Assembly: GCF_000758685.1 (NCBI RefSeq)
Contig: NZ_CP009286.1
Span: forward strand, 4,122,501-4,186,500
DNA from: Paenibacillus stellifer
GTDB lineage: Bacteria > Bacillota > Bacilli > Paenibacillales > Paenibacillaceae
Reading direction: 5' to 3'
DNA: 64,000 nt
Positions 57,511 through 64,000 of the stretch are shown here, piece after piece; position 1 is the first letter of the stretch; each line of letters starts with the position of its first letter. The position numbers were made by a program, and so were the translations under genes. The notes beneath the pieces were generated by a model. That model ran no database searches, was not told the origin of the DNA, and saw nothing but the letters and a program-made list of their open reading frames with translations.

Positions 57511-57543
57511 ACCTGACCGCTCCGAAGCGATCAGGTTTTTTTG
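57511..57543 (+). terminator. Terminator of rpsT
   Basis: ACCTGACCGCT, loop TCCGA and AGCGATCAGGT pair with one mismatch, followed by seven T. Confidence 0.9.
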
Positions 57544-57600
57544 TGCTGTGGTAGTTATATGCAGCTGTGGTTATTCACCGTTGAAATTCTCTGATTTCGC

Positions 57601-57651
57601 TGGACATTTTTGGATATTGGTTGTATGCTGATCGCATACCGACCGTTCGGT
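57601..57651 (+). promoter_or_regulatory. Promoter and palindromic operator of the TetR gene
   Basis: TGGACA (57601-57606), 17 bases, TATGCT (57624-57629) form the promoter. ACCGACCGTTCGGT (57638-57651), with perfect ACCGA/TCGGT arms, begins at about the transcription start. ACCGACCG-type palindromes are frequent TetR-family operators, so autorepression is likely. Confidence 0.65.
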
Positions 57652-57680
57652 TTGGATTAGGTTGAAAGGAGCTATCAGTC

Positions 57681-58274
57681 ATGGCGGACAAACCGCGATC
57701 TTACGATGCTGTTCAGACCCGGGAGGGCATACTCAGCCACGCCAAAGTCCTCTTCTCGAAAAAAGGATACGGCGGCGTTTCGATCAGCGATATTTGCAGG
57801 GCAGCGGGCTGCAGCAAGGGCAGCATCTATCACCATTTCAATAGCAAGGAGGATCTCTTCATCCAGTTGGCCAGATCCGCTTTCGAGAGCTCCTGGGATG
57901 ATTGGGATAAACGCTCTGCAGGCTATGCTTCCGCATCCGACAAGGTACATGCATACGCCGAGCAGTTCGCCAGACACGCGAACCTCTCGCTGACCAAAGC
58001 CGGTGAAGATTTCATCTCCTCCCTCCCCGCCGGCTCCGAAGCTCTTGAGTCCTTCACAAAGATTCTGACCGGTTACGTGAAGCGCTTTGAACGATTGATC
58101 GAGGAAGGGATCGACAGCGGTGAATTCAAGTCCAGCAATGCTGCTGAGACAGCGTTCATTCTGCTGAGCTGCTATTCGGGGCTTGCAGGCAATGTGCGCA
58201 TGATGGACAAGGAAGAAGCTGTCAAGCTGTACCGGACCGCGGCTGGCATCCTGCTTGACGGCATCCGACAATGA
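57681..58274 (+). CDS. TetR/AcrR family transcriptional regulator
   Basis: 197 residues. The N-terminal helix-turn-helix reads ISDICRAAGCSKGSIYHHFNSKEDLF (about residues 35-60), followed by an all-helical ligand and dimer domain. AAAGGAG precedes the ATG. It probably represses itself and the glycosyltransferase gene 15 bases downstream; the two may form an operon. The ligand is unknown. Together they are an addition between rpsT and holA compared with the Bacillus order. Confidence 0.9.
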   Translation: MADKPRSYDAVQTREGILSHAKVLFSKKGYGGVSISDICRAAGCSKGSIYHHFNSKEDLFIQLARSAFESSWDDWDKRSAGYASASDKVHAYAEQFARHANLSLTKAGEDFISSLPAGSEALESFTKILTGYVKRFERLIEEGIDSGEFKSSNAAETAFILLSCYSGLAGNVRMMDKEEAVKLYRTAAGILLDGIRQ

Positions 58275-58289
58275 GGAGATGACCCAGAT

Positions 58290-59057
58290 ATGAAGCCGCC
58301 TATTTTTGCAGATTCTGAGGATCGGGAGCCTATTCTATTCTCCGTTATCATTCCCGCGCATAACGAGGAGAAGTACATCGGGGCTTGCCTTGACTCGATT
58401 CACGCAGCCGCAAGCAGTGTGGGCAAGAGGACTGAAGTGATCGTCGTCCTGAACCGCTGCACGGACAGCACGGAAGCAATCGCCCGTTCCCGGGGCTGCG
58501 TCATCGTTAAGGATGACCGCAAAAACCTGTCGCAAATCCGCAATAGCGGAGCGGCCGCCGCCAGTGGGGAAACTCTGGTTACCATCGATGCAGACAGCCG
58601 AATGACCACAAATCTACTGGAGGAAGTGCAGCGCCTCTTGTCCACGGGCCGGTATGTCGGAGGAGGCTCAAGCGGAAGATTCGAGCGGATGAGCCTCGGC
58701 ATCGCGGTCTCCGCGGTGAGTCTTCTTCTGCCGATGGCCATTAAGTACGGCGCGATTTCGGTCGGCATCTTCTGGTGCCGCAAGCAGGATTTTGATGCGA
58801 TAGGCGGATTCGACGAGAAGCTGCTAATGGCCGAGGATGCTGATTTTGCCTGGAGGCTCAAACGTTGGGGCAAACGCTCCGGCTTGAAATACGGCATGCT
58901 GACCAAAGCCTGGATGATAACCTCCTGCCGGAAATTCGACCGTGAAGGAGACTGGTATTTGTTCAGGCATCCCCGGCTGGTCCTTGCCTATCTGAAGGGA
59001 ACCGACCGGGACCGCGCCGAACAGGCCTACTACGAGAATCAGGGAGATAAACCTTAA
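58290..59057 (+). CDS. Family 2 glycosyltransferase
   Basis: 255 residues. The GT-A fold opens FSVIIPAHNEEKYIGACLDSI, has the DxD-type metal motif TIDADSRM near residue 95, one hydrophobic stretch (AVSAVSLLLPMAIKYG), and the acceptor-side GGFDEKLLMAEDADFAWRLKRWGK. The lack of multiple helices suggests a cytoplasmic or peripheral enzyme transferring sugar to a lipid or protein acceptor. GAGGAG precedes the ATG. It overlaps the 3' end of the convergent holA by four bases. Confidence 0.88.
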   Translation: MKPPIFADSEDREPILFSVIIPAHNEEKYIGACLDSIHAAASSVGKRTEVIVVLNRCTDSTEAIARSRGCVIVKDDRKNLSQIRNSGAAAASGETLVTIDADSRMTTNLLEEVQRLLSTGRYVGGGSSGRFERMSLGIAVSAVSLLLPMAIKYGAISVGIFWCRKQDFDAIGGFDEKLLMAEDADFAWRLKRWGKRSGLKYGMLTKAWMITSCRKFDREGDWYLFRHPRLVLAYLKGTDRDRAEQAYYENQGDKP

Positions 59058-60085
59058 GCCGTTCTTCCTGCTCCGAGCCGCAGCATGAACAGCTCCAGCC
59101 CGAGCACCTTGTCGATTCCGCCGGTCTTCATCTGGTAATCGAGATCGGCCAGACGGCTCAGGATTTCCTTGAGCTGAGCTCCGCCGAATTTGCGCGCCTG
59201 CTCGGCCGCCAGTTTGACGGCATAGGGATGAAGCCCGAGCCGCGAAGCGATCTGTCCCTGCGCATAGCTCTGCTCGGACAAATCCTTGACCTGCAGGATG
59301 ATCCGGAACTGCCGGGTGATCAGCGCCGCGATCTTGATTGGCTCCTCCCGCTGCTTCAGCAGCTCATGCAGCGTCCCGATCGCATTGTCCAGCCGAAGGT
59401 TCGCAATATCCTCCACCAGCGCGAAGACGTTCTGCTCCGTTCCGCGCGGGACCAGGCTCTCCACATCCGCAGAAGTAACGGTCCCGCCTCTGCCCGCGAA
59501 CAGGCACAGCTTGTCCATCTCCCCTGTTAAAGTCTGCAGCCCTGTGCCGGTGCTGGCAATCAGCACCTCGGGCATTCCCGGAGCGGGACTGCAGCCGCGC
59601 TCCCGTATCCCTTTCTCCACCCACTTGAGCAGTTCGTCTGCTCCAAGCGGGCTAAAAGCCAGCACGATCCCGGCTGTCTTCAGCGTCTTGACGATTTTTT
59701 TCCGTTCATCGAGCTTGTCGCCGTTCACCAGAAACACGATTACGCTGAAGTCTGCAGGGCTTGCCAGGTAATCCTGAAGCGCCTCGATCCGGTGATCGAG
59801 CTTCGCGTTATCTCTGCCCGCTGTGAACAGCGCGGCGTCCTTGACGATGAGCAGCTTGCGCGGCACCATAAAAGGCACCGTCTCGGCTTCCTCGACCACA
59901 GCCTGAATGGGCGTCTCGGACAGGTCGAACGGAATAACCGCAAAATCGCGGTCTTCCTCCGTAATCAGTTCCTTTTCGATCAAGGACACGAACTCATTCA
60001 TCCTGAATTTTTCACTTCCATATAAACAATAGACAGGAGCAAATTTCCCCTGTTTGATTTCCTTTGCTGCCGTTTTGGCATCCAT
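59054..60085 (-). CDS. holA: DNA polymerase III subunit delta HolA
   Basis: 343 residues of the clamp-loader delta subunit (YqeN in Bacillus). MDAKTAAKEIKQGKFAPVYCLYGSEKFRMNEF opens the first domain. The AAA+-like middle lacks Walker motifs as expected, and the C-terminal collar domain ends GGIDKVLGLELFMLRLG. ATG 60085 has AAGGAG upstream; a longer frame to 60121 has no binding site. Its place before rpsT is the conserved order. Confidence 0.93.
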   Translation of the reverse strand: MDAKTAAKEIKQGKFAPVYCLYGSEKFRMNEFVSLIEKELITEEDRDFAVIPFDLSETPIQAVVEEAETVPFMVPRKLLIVKDAALFTAGRDNAKLDHRIEALQDYLASPADFSVIVFLVNGDKLDERKKIVKTLKTAGIVLAFSPLGADELLKWVEKGIRERGCSPAPGMPEVLIASTGTGLQTLTGEMDKLCLFAGRGGTVTSADVESLVPRGTEQNVFALVEDIANLRLDNAIGTLHELLKQREEPIKIAALITRQFRIILQVKDLSEQSYAQGQIASRLGLHPYAVKLAAEQARKFGGAQLKEILSRLADLDYQMKTGGIDKVLGLELFMLRLGAGRTA

Positions 60086-60199
60086 TCGCAGGCTGCTCCT
60101 TCCCTGGTGCGGCTGCCGCACCGCCCGTTCTTCGTTTCATTATTGTAGCATATACGGAGAGCTTGCGTCCCCGAGATTGTCCCGCCCTAACAGTAGCAG

Positions 60200-60243
60200 C
60201 AAAAGCGGAGAAGCCCGGCCACTTCTCGCCGTAACTTCTCCGC
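60200..60243 (-). terminator. Terminator after the anti-sigma gene (in a 326-base intergenic region)
   Basis: GCGGAGAAG (60205-60213) pairs with CTTCTCCGC (60235-60243); on the minus strand TTTTGC follows. The rest of 60086-60411 shows only a CGCGTAAAGGCGGAG tail and no further gene. Confidence 0.65.
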
Positions 60244-60411
60244 CTTTACGCGGCTCATCTATATAAACGACAGCACGCGAGGCTCTAGAAACCTCTATGC
60301 TGCCGGTCATACGATGCCTTATTATAGGAACCTGCCGCTCTTCCCGCAGCAATTCCTGTCCTTATGCTTTATTCTATTCAGACCGTCTTCCGAATGTGAC
60401 ACTTCCGCCGC

Positions 60412-61665
60412 TTATTTTGTTGACGCCGAAGGAGATGAAGAAGTAGAGGGAGAAGCCGTCTGCTCCGGTGAAGCCGTGCCGGAAGCGGCCGGAGCCGGCG
60501 TATCCTCCGTTATGATATAGGACGAACGCTTTTCGCTGCCGTCCGTGTTCGTCACAAAATCGAATCGCTTGCCGTCACCAGACCATTCGCCCGACACCCA
60601 GGCTCCCTGGAAAGGAATCGTCGAGACAGCCTGTCTGCCTGCTGCATCCCCGTCATTCAACCTGTAAATAATCAAGTTCTGTCCCTCCAGAACAGCCGTA
60701 TAACGGCCATCAGGAGAAGTCCAGGTATTGGAATCCTGCACCTGCGAAGGCGCGATCGCCATTATCCCCATATCGCCGCTCAGGCCGAGCTCCTCGCTGC
60801 TGTGCGGCTGCTCGCTGGCAGCATTCTTCTCGGAAACGCGGTCTCCAGCAGCACCACTGAGCATCGTGCCCGCTTCCTGCGAGGCCTCAGGGGTCTTCGC
60901 TGGAGGAGTTGGCGCCGTCTTCTTGGAGACTACATTCTTTCTTATTTCCGCACTTGCTCCGTCCGCTGCGCTGCCTCCCTTGCGGTCAGCCTTCTCCGAC
61001 GAATTGGCTTTAGGAGTTGGAGTCTGTTCGGCCGGAGCCTGATCAGATGAGTCTTCCGCAGCAGGGCTGACTGGAGAGGTTAAGGAGTAGGCTTCCGCCG
61101 GTGACGCCTCCTGGGCTGACTCGCCGCCTTCAAATTGCTTGAGTTTCGCCGATCCGGCCGGCAGAGCGCTATTGCTGTTCCCGGCAATGCTATTTGATGC
61201 TATTCCTTGGTCGTAAGTCTGGGCGGATGACGCTTCGTCCTTCATCATCTTGTCAACTTGCGCATCCGGTATTTGTTCCGGCATGTTCAGCACTGCGATC
61301 CCGAGCAGCAGCGCCGCCGCTGCCGCGCCGATCCCGAAGCGCGCAGACAATGAGGAGCTTCTCGGCTTGCGCGAAGCGCGGCGGCTCATTTCCTGAACCT
61401 GCGGCTCCGATGCCAAAGATGCAGCTTCCGCCGCTGTTTCCCGGTCGATTACATCCAGCTTCGGCAGAATGGAGTCCACCAGACTGAAAGGCGGACTCAC
61501 ATCGGGAAGGCTCTCCAGCTCGCTTGAAAGCGCGCTGAGCCGTTCGAACATCTCCGCGCAGGAAGGGCAGTCATCGATATGGCGGAACATTTCAAGCGCC
61601 TCGTCCCTGCTCAGATCATGATCCAGATAACGGTTCATCCATTCCATCACCTCCGCGCAGTTCAT
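60412..61665 (-). CDS. Zinc-finger anti-sigma factor with long low-complexity region
   Basis: 417 residues. The N-terminal zf-HC2 domain (MNCAEVMEWMNRYLDHDLS ... FRHIDDCPSCAEMF) provides the His-Cys-Cys zinc site that clamps the sigma factor. A membrane helix (about residues 112-132, IGAAAAALLLGIAVLNMP) leads to about 170 residues of Ala/Ser/Pro/Glu-rich sequence. A beta-rich domain (TSPDGRYTAVLEGQNLIIYRLND, resembling one blade of a propeller) and a Ser/Thr/Pro tail end it. Its ATG overlaps the sigma factor's stop (ATGA), so the pair is translationally coupled. The signal is unknown. Confidence 0.88.
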   Translation of the reverse strand: MNCAEVMEWMNRYLDHDLSRDEALEMFRHIDDCPSCAEMFERLSALSSELESLPDVSPPFSLVDSILPKLDVIDRETAAEAASLASEPQVQEMSRRASRKPRSSSLSARFGIGAAAAALLLGIAVLNMPEQIPDAQVDKMMKDEASSAQTYDQGIASNSIAGNSNSALPAGSAKLKQFEGGESAQEASPAEAYSLTSPVSPAAEDSSDQAPAEQTPTPKANSSEKADRKGGSAADGASAEIRKNVVSKKTAPTPPAKTPEASQEAGTMLSGAAGDRVSEKNAASEQPHSSEELGLSGDMGIMAIAPSQVQDSNTWTSPDGRYTAVLEGQNLIIYRLNDGDAAGRQAVSTIPFQGAWVSGEWSGDGKRFDFVTNTDGSEKRSSYIITEDTPAPAASGTASPEQTASPSTSSSPSASTK

Positions 61666-62210
61666 CCCGATACACCACCTTTCTGATACTCCTGAAGTCT
61701 GTTCTGAAGCTGCTGCCTTGCCCTGAACAAGTATGATTTCACCGTGTTCAGCGGCAGATCCAGGCAGTCCGCTATCTCGTTATATGAAAAATCCTGAAGG
61801 TACCGCAGGACGATTACCGTCTTGTGATGCTCCGGAAGCTGATCGATCGCCTCCCGGATGTCCTGCGCCAAATAGCCCGAGAGAACCTCCCGCTCTACGT
61901 TCTGCTTATCCTTGAACACCATTTCATGCTCATCGATGGAGACCGTCGGTTTGGTCTTCCTGAATTTATCGATGCATATATTGGTCACGATCCGCTGAAC
62001 CCATGTCTTGAACTGAGCCTTTTCCTCGTAGGAGCCGATTTTGGTATAAATCCGGATCAATGCTTCCTGCGAGGCGTCCAGCGCATCCTGTTCATTATGC
62101 AAAATGTAAAAGGCTGTTTTGTACACATGGCCTTCAATTTCTCGCAATAGGGTGATTAGAGCGTCGCGATCGCCCGATTGAGCGGCTCTGATGAGTCCCT
62201 GCTCCACCAC
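61662..62210 (-). CDS. RNA polymerase sigma factor, ECF family (SigW-like)
   Basis: 182 residues with region 2 (DALDASQEALIRIYTKIGSYEEKAQFKTWVQRIVTNICIDKFRK) and region 4 (HHKTVIVLRYLQDFSYNEIADCLDLPLNTVKSYLFRARQQLQ). It is close in form to SigW/SigX-type envelope-stress factors. The start is a GTG pair behind GGGGGAACC. It is regulated by the coupled anti-sigma factor. A second, unrelated ECF pair lies at 9.0-11.2 kb. Confidence 0.93.
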   Translation of the reverse strand: MVEQGLIRAAQSGDRDALITLLREIEGHVYKTAFYILHNEQDALDASQEALIRIYTKIGSYEEKAQFKTWVQRIVTNICIDKFRKTKPTVSIDEHEMVFKDKQNVEREVLSGYLAQDIREAIDQLPEHHKTVIVLRYLQDFSYNEIADCLDLPLNTVKSYLFRARQQLQNRLQEYQKGGVSG

Positions 62211-62541
62211 GAAGGTTCCCCCTCTCTATGCAATCTCACAGACGTGAGAGACTGCTGAATTGTTGCATGCTGTAAGCCCAAACAATGTGCCAAATTATTG
62301 AAAACGCATGAAAATAACGATTGCCGCGCGAATTGACGCACTTTTTTAAGCATACAAGGAATCGGCGGGGCAATCAAACTCATTACCAGTTCAATTCCAT
62401 TACAAATTTGACACCTGGTGTTTGGACAAAAAATCCCCCGAACGGCGTCCTGCGGCCGACTAGCGTCCAGCGGGAACAATTAAGCCTACTGGATGCGCAA
62501 AAAACACAAAAACCAGCTAATACTTGTCAAGCTTTTTGCTC
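62211..62541. other. Leader and intergenic region upstream of the sigma factor
   Basis: About 330 bases. On the minus strand TCTCAC, loop GTCT and GTGAGA (62249-62234) form a six-base hairpin just upstream of the sigma factor's ribosome binding site, a possible translational control. I found no TGAAAC/CGTA-type ECF autoregulatory promoter. The rest is A+T-rich and shows no gene. Confidence 0.45.
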
Positions 62542-62570
62542 TTGGTCTGCAAATGGTTTGTTGGTATACT
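62542..62570 (+). promoter_or_regulatory. Strong sigma-A promoter pointing into the IS110 element
   Basis: TTGGTC (62542-62547), 17 bases, TATACT (62565-62570). Only a nine-codon frame (starting at 62576) and an AAAGGATATTTGGGG stretch follow before IS110 sequence. It probably belonged to a gene now separated from it by the insertion. Confidence 0.6.
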
Positions 62571-62628
62571 ATTTTATGAGCATGACAAATAACCTTCATG
62601 AGTAAAGGATATTTGGGGAAATATGGAT

Positions 62629-63810
62629 TTAAGGGTTATAGGGCTGGTTCTTACTGAGGATGGCGAATATGTGATGAAGAAGCTTGTTGGCGCAAGCGAT
62701 CACGACCACCTTGTAAGCCTTGCCCTCTTTTCTTTTTCTATCATAATAATCTCGAAGCTTACGGTTGATGCTCCCGCGTATCCCACACTGTACCGCTAAA
62801 TATAAAGCACGTCGCAGTCTCTTGGAACCACGTTTCGTGATCTTCGAGCTTGTCGCCTTAAACTTCCCTGAGCTGAATATGCCAGGGTCTAAGCCTGCAA
62901 AAGCAACGAGTTGTTTCGGGTTTTGAAACTGTCCTACGTCCCCTATTTCAGCGACAAGGGCTGCTGCAAGCTTATCTCCTACGCCAGGTATACTCTTCAT
63001 TAGTTCTACTTCGTGGAGACTGGATGCCATCTTCTCCATTTGCTTCTCCAATGTACTTAGCTGCTCCGAAAACTGAAGCAATAAGCTAACCATACCGTGC
63101 AAAGCAACGCTTTGAGAAGAACTTCTCCTCTGCTTTTTCCAATGCGTCAGCACTTCCTGGAGCCGTTCGGCTTTTTCTTGAACCCAGCGTTTCGACCGCG
63201 ACTTCCCTGCGCCACTGTTCTCGATGATCTGATGAAGATCTCCCGGTTCTCCCTCCAGACAACGCGCCAGCACCTTTAGAGACGTAACCGAAAACAGATC
63301 CCGAAAGACCTTCTCGTACCCCGGGAAAACCTGATCTAATAAAGCTCTGGTGTTTAACTTCGCCTGCACAAACATCCCCGTCACAAACTCATGTTGCCGG
63401 GTCACATGCTGCAACTCTGTAAACGCTTCGTCCCATATACGATGTGGTGTAACGTCTCCGCGGTAATACATATCTGCTAAATGCCATGCATCTGCAGCAT
63501 CTGTTTTAACCTTGCGCAGTTGCGTTCCTTTGGCCCGTTTCGACTGCAACGGATTCACGATAAAGTACCTCCAGCCGCCACGCTCCAGATACGCTACCAG
63601 TACCCGGTGGTAGTGCCCTGTCGCTTCCAAAACCACTACCGGAGTACATTTTGTTGTCTCCTGCAACTCCGCGAGGAGCTCCCCCAACCGTTCAAGCCCG
63701 TGCTCCTCATGCGACAGGCTTTCTGCCCTTCCATAAGGTTCGTTTCGTCTCGTAAAGGCTTGAAGCACACTAAACCCTTTTGCCACATCCACACCTATAA
63801 CTGGTTCCAT
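62629..63810 (-). CDS. IS110-family transposase (DEDD recombinase)
   Basis: 393 residues. The N-terminal RuvC-like domain has the DEDD residues in VIGVDVAKG, VVLEATGHY and KTDAADAWHLA. A coiled-coil middle and the C-terminal transposase_20 domain (MKSIPGVGDKLAAALVAEIG, then FAGLDPG and KATSSKITKRGSKRLRRAL) with the catalytic Ser follow. GGAGG lies five bases before the ATG at 63810. No internal damage is seen. IS110 enzymes act with a bridge RNA encoded in the element's non-coding end. Confidence 0.93.
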   Translation of the reverse strand: MEPVIGVDVAKGFSVLQAFTRRNEPYGRAESLSHEEHGLERLGELLAELQETTKCTPVVVLEATGHYHRVLVAYLERGGWRYFIVNPLQSKRAKGTQLRKVKTDAADAWHLADMYYRGDVTPHRIWDEAFTELQHVTRQHEFVTGMFVQAKLNTRALLDQVFPGYEKVFRDLFSVTSLKVLARCLEGEPGDLHQIIENSGAGKSRSKRWVQEKAERLQEVLTHWKKQRRSSSQSVALHGMVSLLLQFSEQLSTLEKQMEKMASSLHEVELMKSIPGVGDKLAAALVAEIGDVGQFQNPKQLVAFAGLDPGIFSSGKFKATSSKITKRGSKRLRRALYLAVQCGIRGSINRKLRDYYDRKRKEGKAYKVVVIACANKLLHHIFAILSKNQPYNP

Positions 63811-64000
63811 AACAACCTCCAAATAAAAGATTTACCGGCTATCCCACGATGGTTCCAAACCCATAGCTTCGCTTGTGATGCGAGGTCAATAGCCTCTACC
63901 AGCTCAAACATGGTCATTGGAGGTCGTGGGAGAACAGTTTTTGTGACGGGGTCATTGCCCCTAAAACCACCACGTTCTCCCGGCTTCCTCATCGTAAAAC
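63811..64000 (-). ncRNA. Candidate bridge RNA region of the IS110 element
   Basis: The 190 bases upstream of the transposase have no credible gene (the 65-codon frame 63992-63795 has no binding site and overlaps the transposase start). On the minus strand GGGAGAAC (63981-63974) pairs with GTTCTCCC (63935-63928). Inside it GTTTT pairs with AAAAC and GGGG with CCCC, leaving asymmetric internal loops. Bridge RNAs of IS110-group elements lie in exactly this position and contain stem-loops with internal guide loops. The window ends before the element does, so guide sequences cannot be assigned. Confidence 0.45.

Larger units (their letters stand above)
62629..64000 (-). mobile_element. IS110-family element, partial
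   Basis: Transposase plus upstream non-coding region; the element continues past the window's right edge. Its left boundary is near 62,600-62,629 but cannot be fixed, since IS110 elements lack clear terminal inverted repeats and leave no or tiny duplications. Confidence 0.8.

Noticed and set aside
63795..63992. 65-codon gene upstream of the IS110 transposase
   Set aside because: No ribosome binding site, overlap with the transposase start, and it covers the structured candidate bridge RNA region.

Overview
The window reads as a chromosomal segment of an endospore-forming Firmicute, most likely Paenibacillus or a close relative. The basis is the gene set and order (holA, rpsT, gpr, spoIIP, lepA, hemW, hrcA-grpE-dnaK-dnaJ and prmA, rsmE, mtaB), a CIRCE operator, strong AGGAGG-type ribosome binding sites with frequent GTG/TTG starts, YARHG and DUF4179 proteins, and large membrane AraC regulators beside LplB/LplC-type sugar transporters. 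No tRNA, rRNA, CRISPR array, prophage or recognised riboswitch was seen.

Layout. 1-4.0 kb: the 5' part of a secreted purple-acid-phosphatase-like metallophosphoesterase, then a YibE/F membrane protein. 4.0-8.1 kb: mtaB, rsmE, an M50 protease and prmA, all on the minus strand. 8.1-41.6 kb: an accessory block sitting between prmA and dnaJ, genes that adjoin in Bacillus. It carries tag; an ECF sigma factor with a DUF4179 partner; an A+T-rich bacteriocin-type locus (11.6-17.3 kb); an ABC exporter with a divergent AraC regulator; an alpha/beta hydrolase; a glycerol-1-phosphate dehydrogenase; a sugar-uptake and catabolism cluster (23.2-34.0 kb); two small proteins; a five-gene NitT/TauT-type ABC/cysteine-hydrolase/MFS operon; an MpsC-like protein; and a YARHG protein. 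41.7-46.8 kb: the heat-shock operon under CIRCE. 46.9-60.1 kb: a Ca2+-type P-ATPase, an ArgA-like acetyltransferase, hemW, lepA, a repeat protein, spoIIP, gpr, rpsT, a TetR regulator, a glycosyltransferase and holA. 60.4-64 kb: an ECF sigma/anti-sigma pair, then an IS110 element running off the end.

The most notable region is 11.6-17.3 kb. A secreted peptide precursor, a two-ORF FtsX/MacB-like membrane protein and an ABC ATPase form a locus organised like the lactococcin-972 group. Two unrelated insertion sequences have broken it: an IS5-type element splits the precursor's signal peptide, and a second DDE-type element splits the second membrane ORF. Removing each element and one copy of its target duplication (TA and ATAT) restores both frames exactly, at 149 and 424 codons, so the parental locus can be read. 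Between precursor and membrane genes, a perfect 15-bp hairpin lies between an AGGAGG and the start codon in a way that could bring them together.

The sugar cluster (AraC sensor, two permeases, lipoprotein, M24/creatinase-like hydrolase, TIM-barrel isomerase, PIG-L-like protein, GntR repressor) looks like a catabolic unit for an unidentified carbohydrate or amino-sugar ligand. Both hydrolases lack residues that normally bind metal in their families. Starts given here were chosen from ribosome-binding-site spacing, so several are shorter than the longest open frame.
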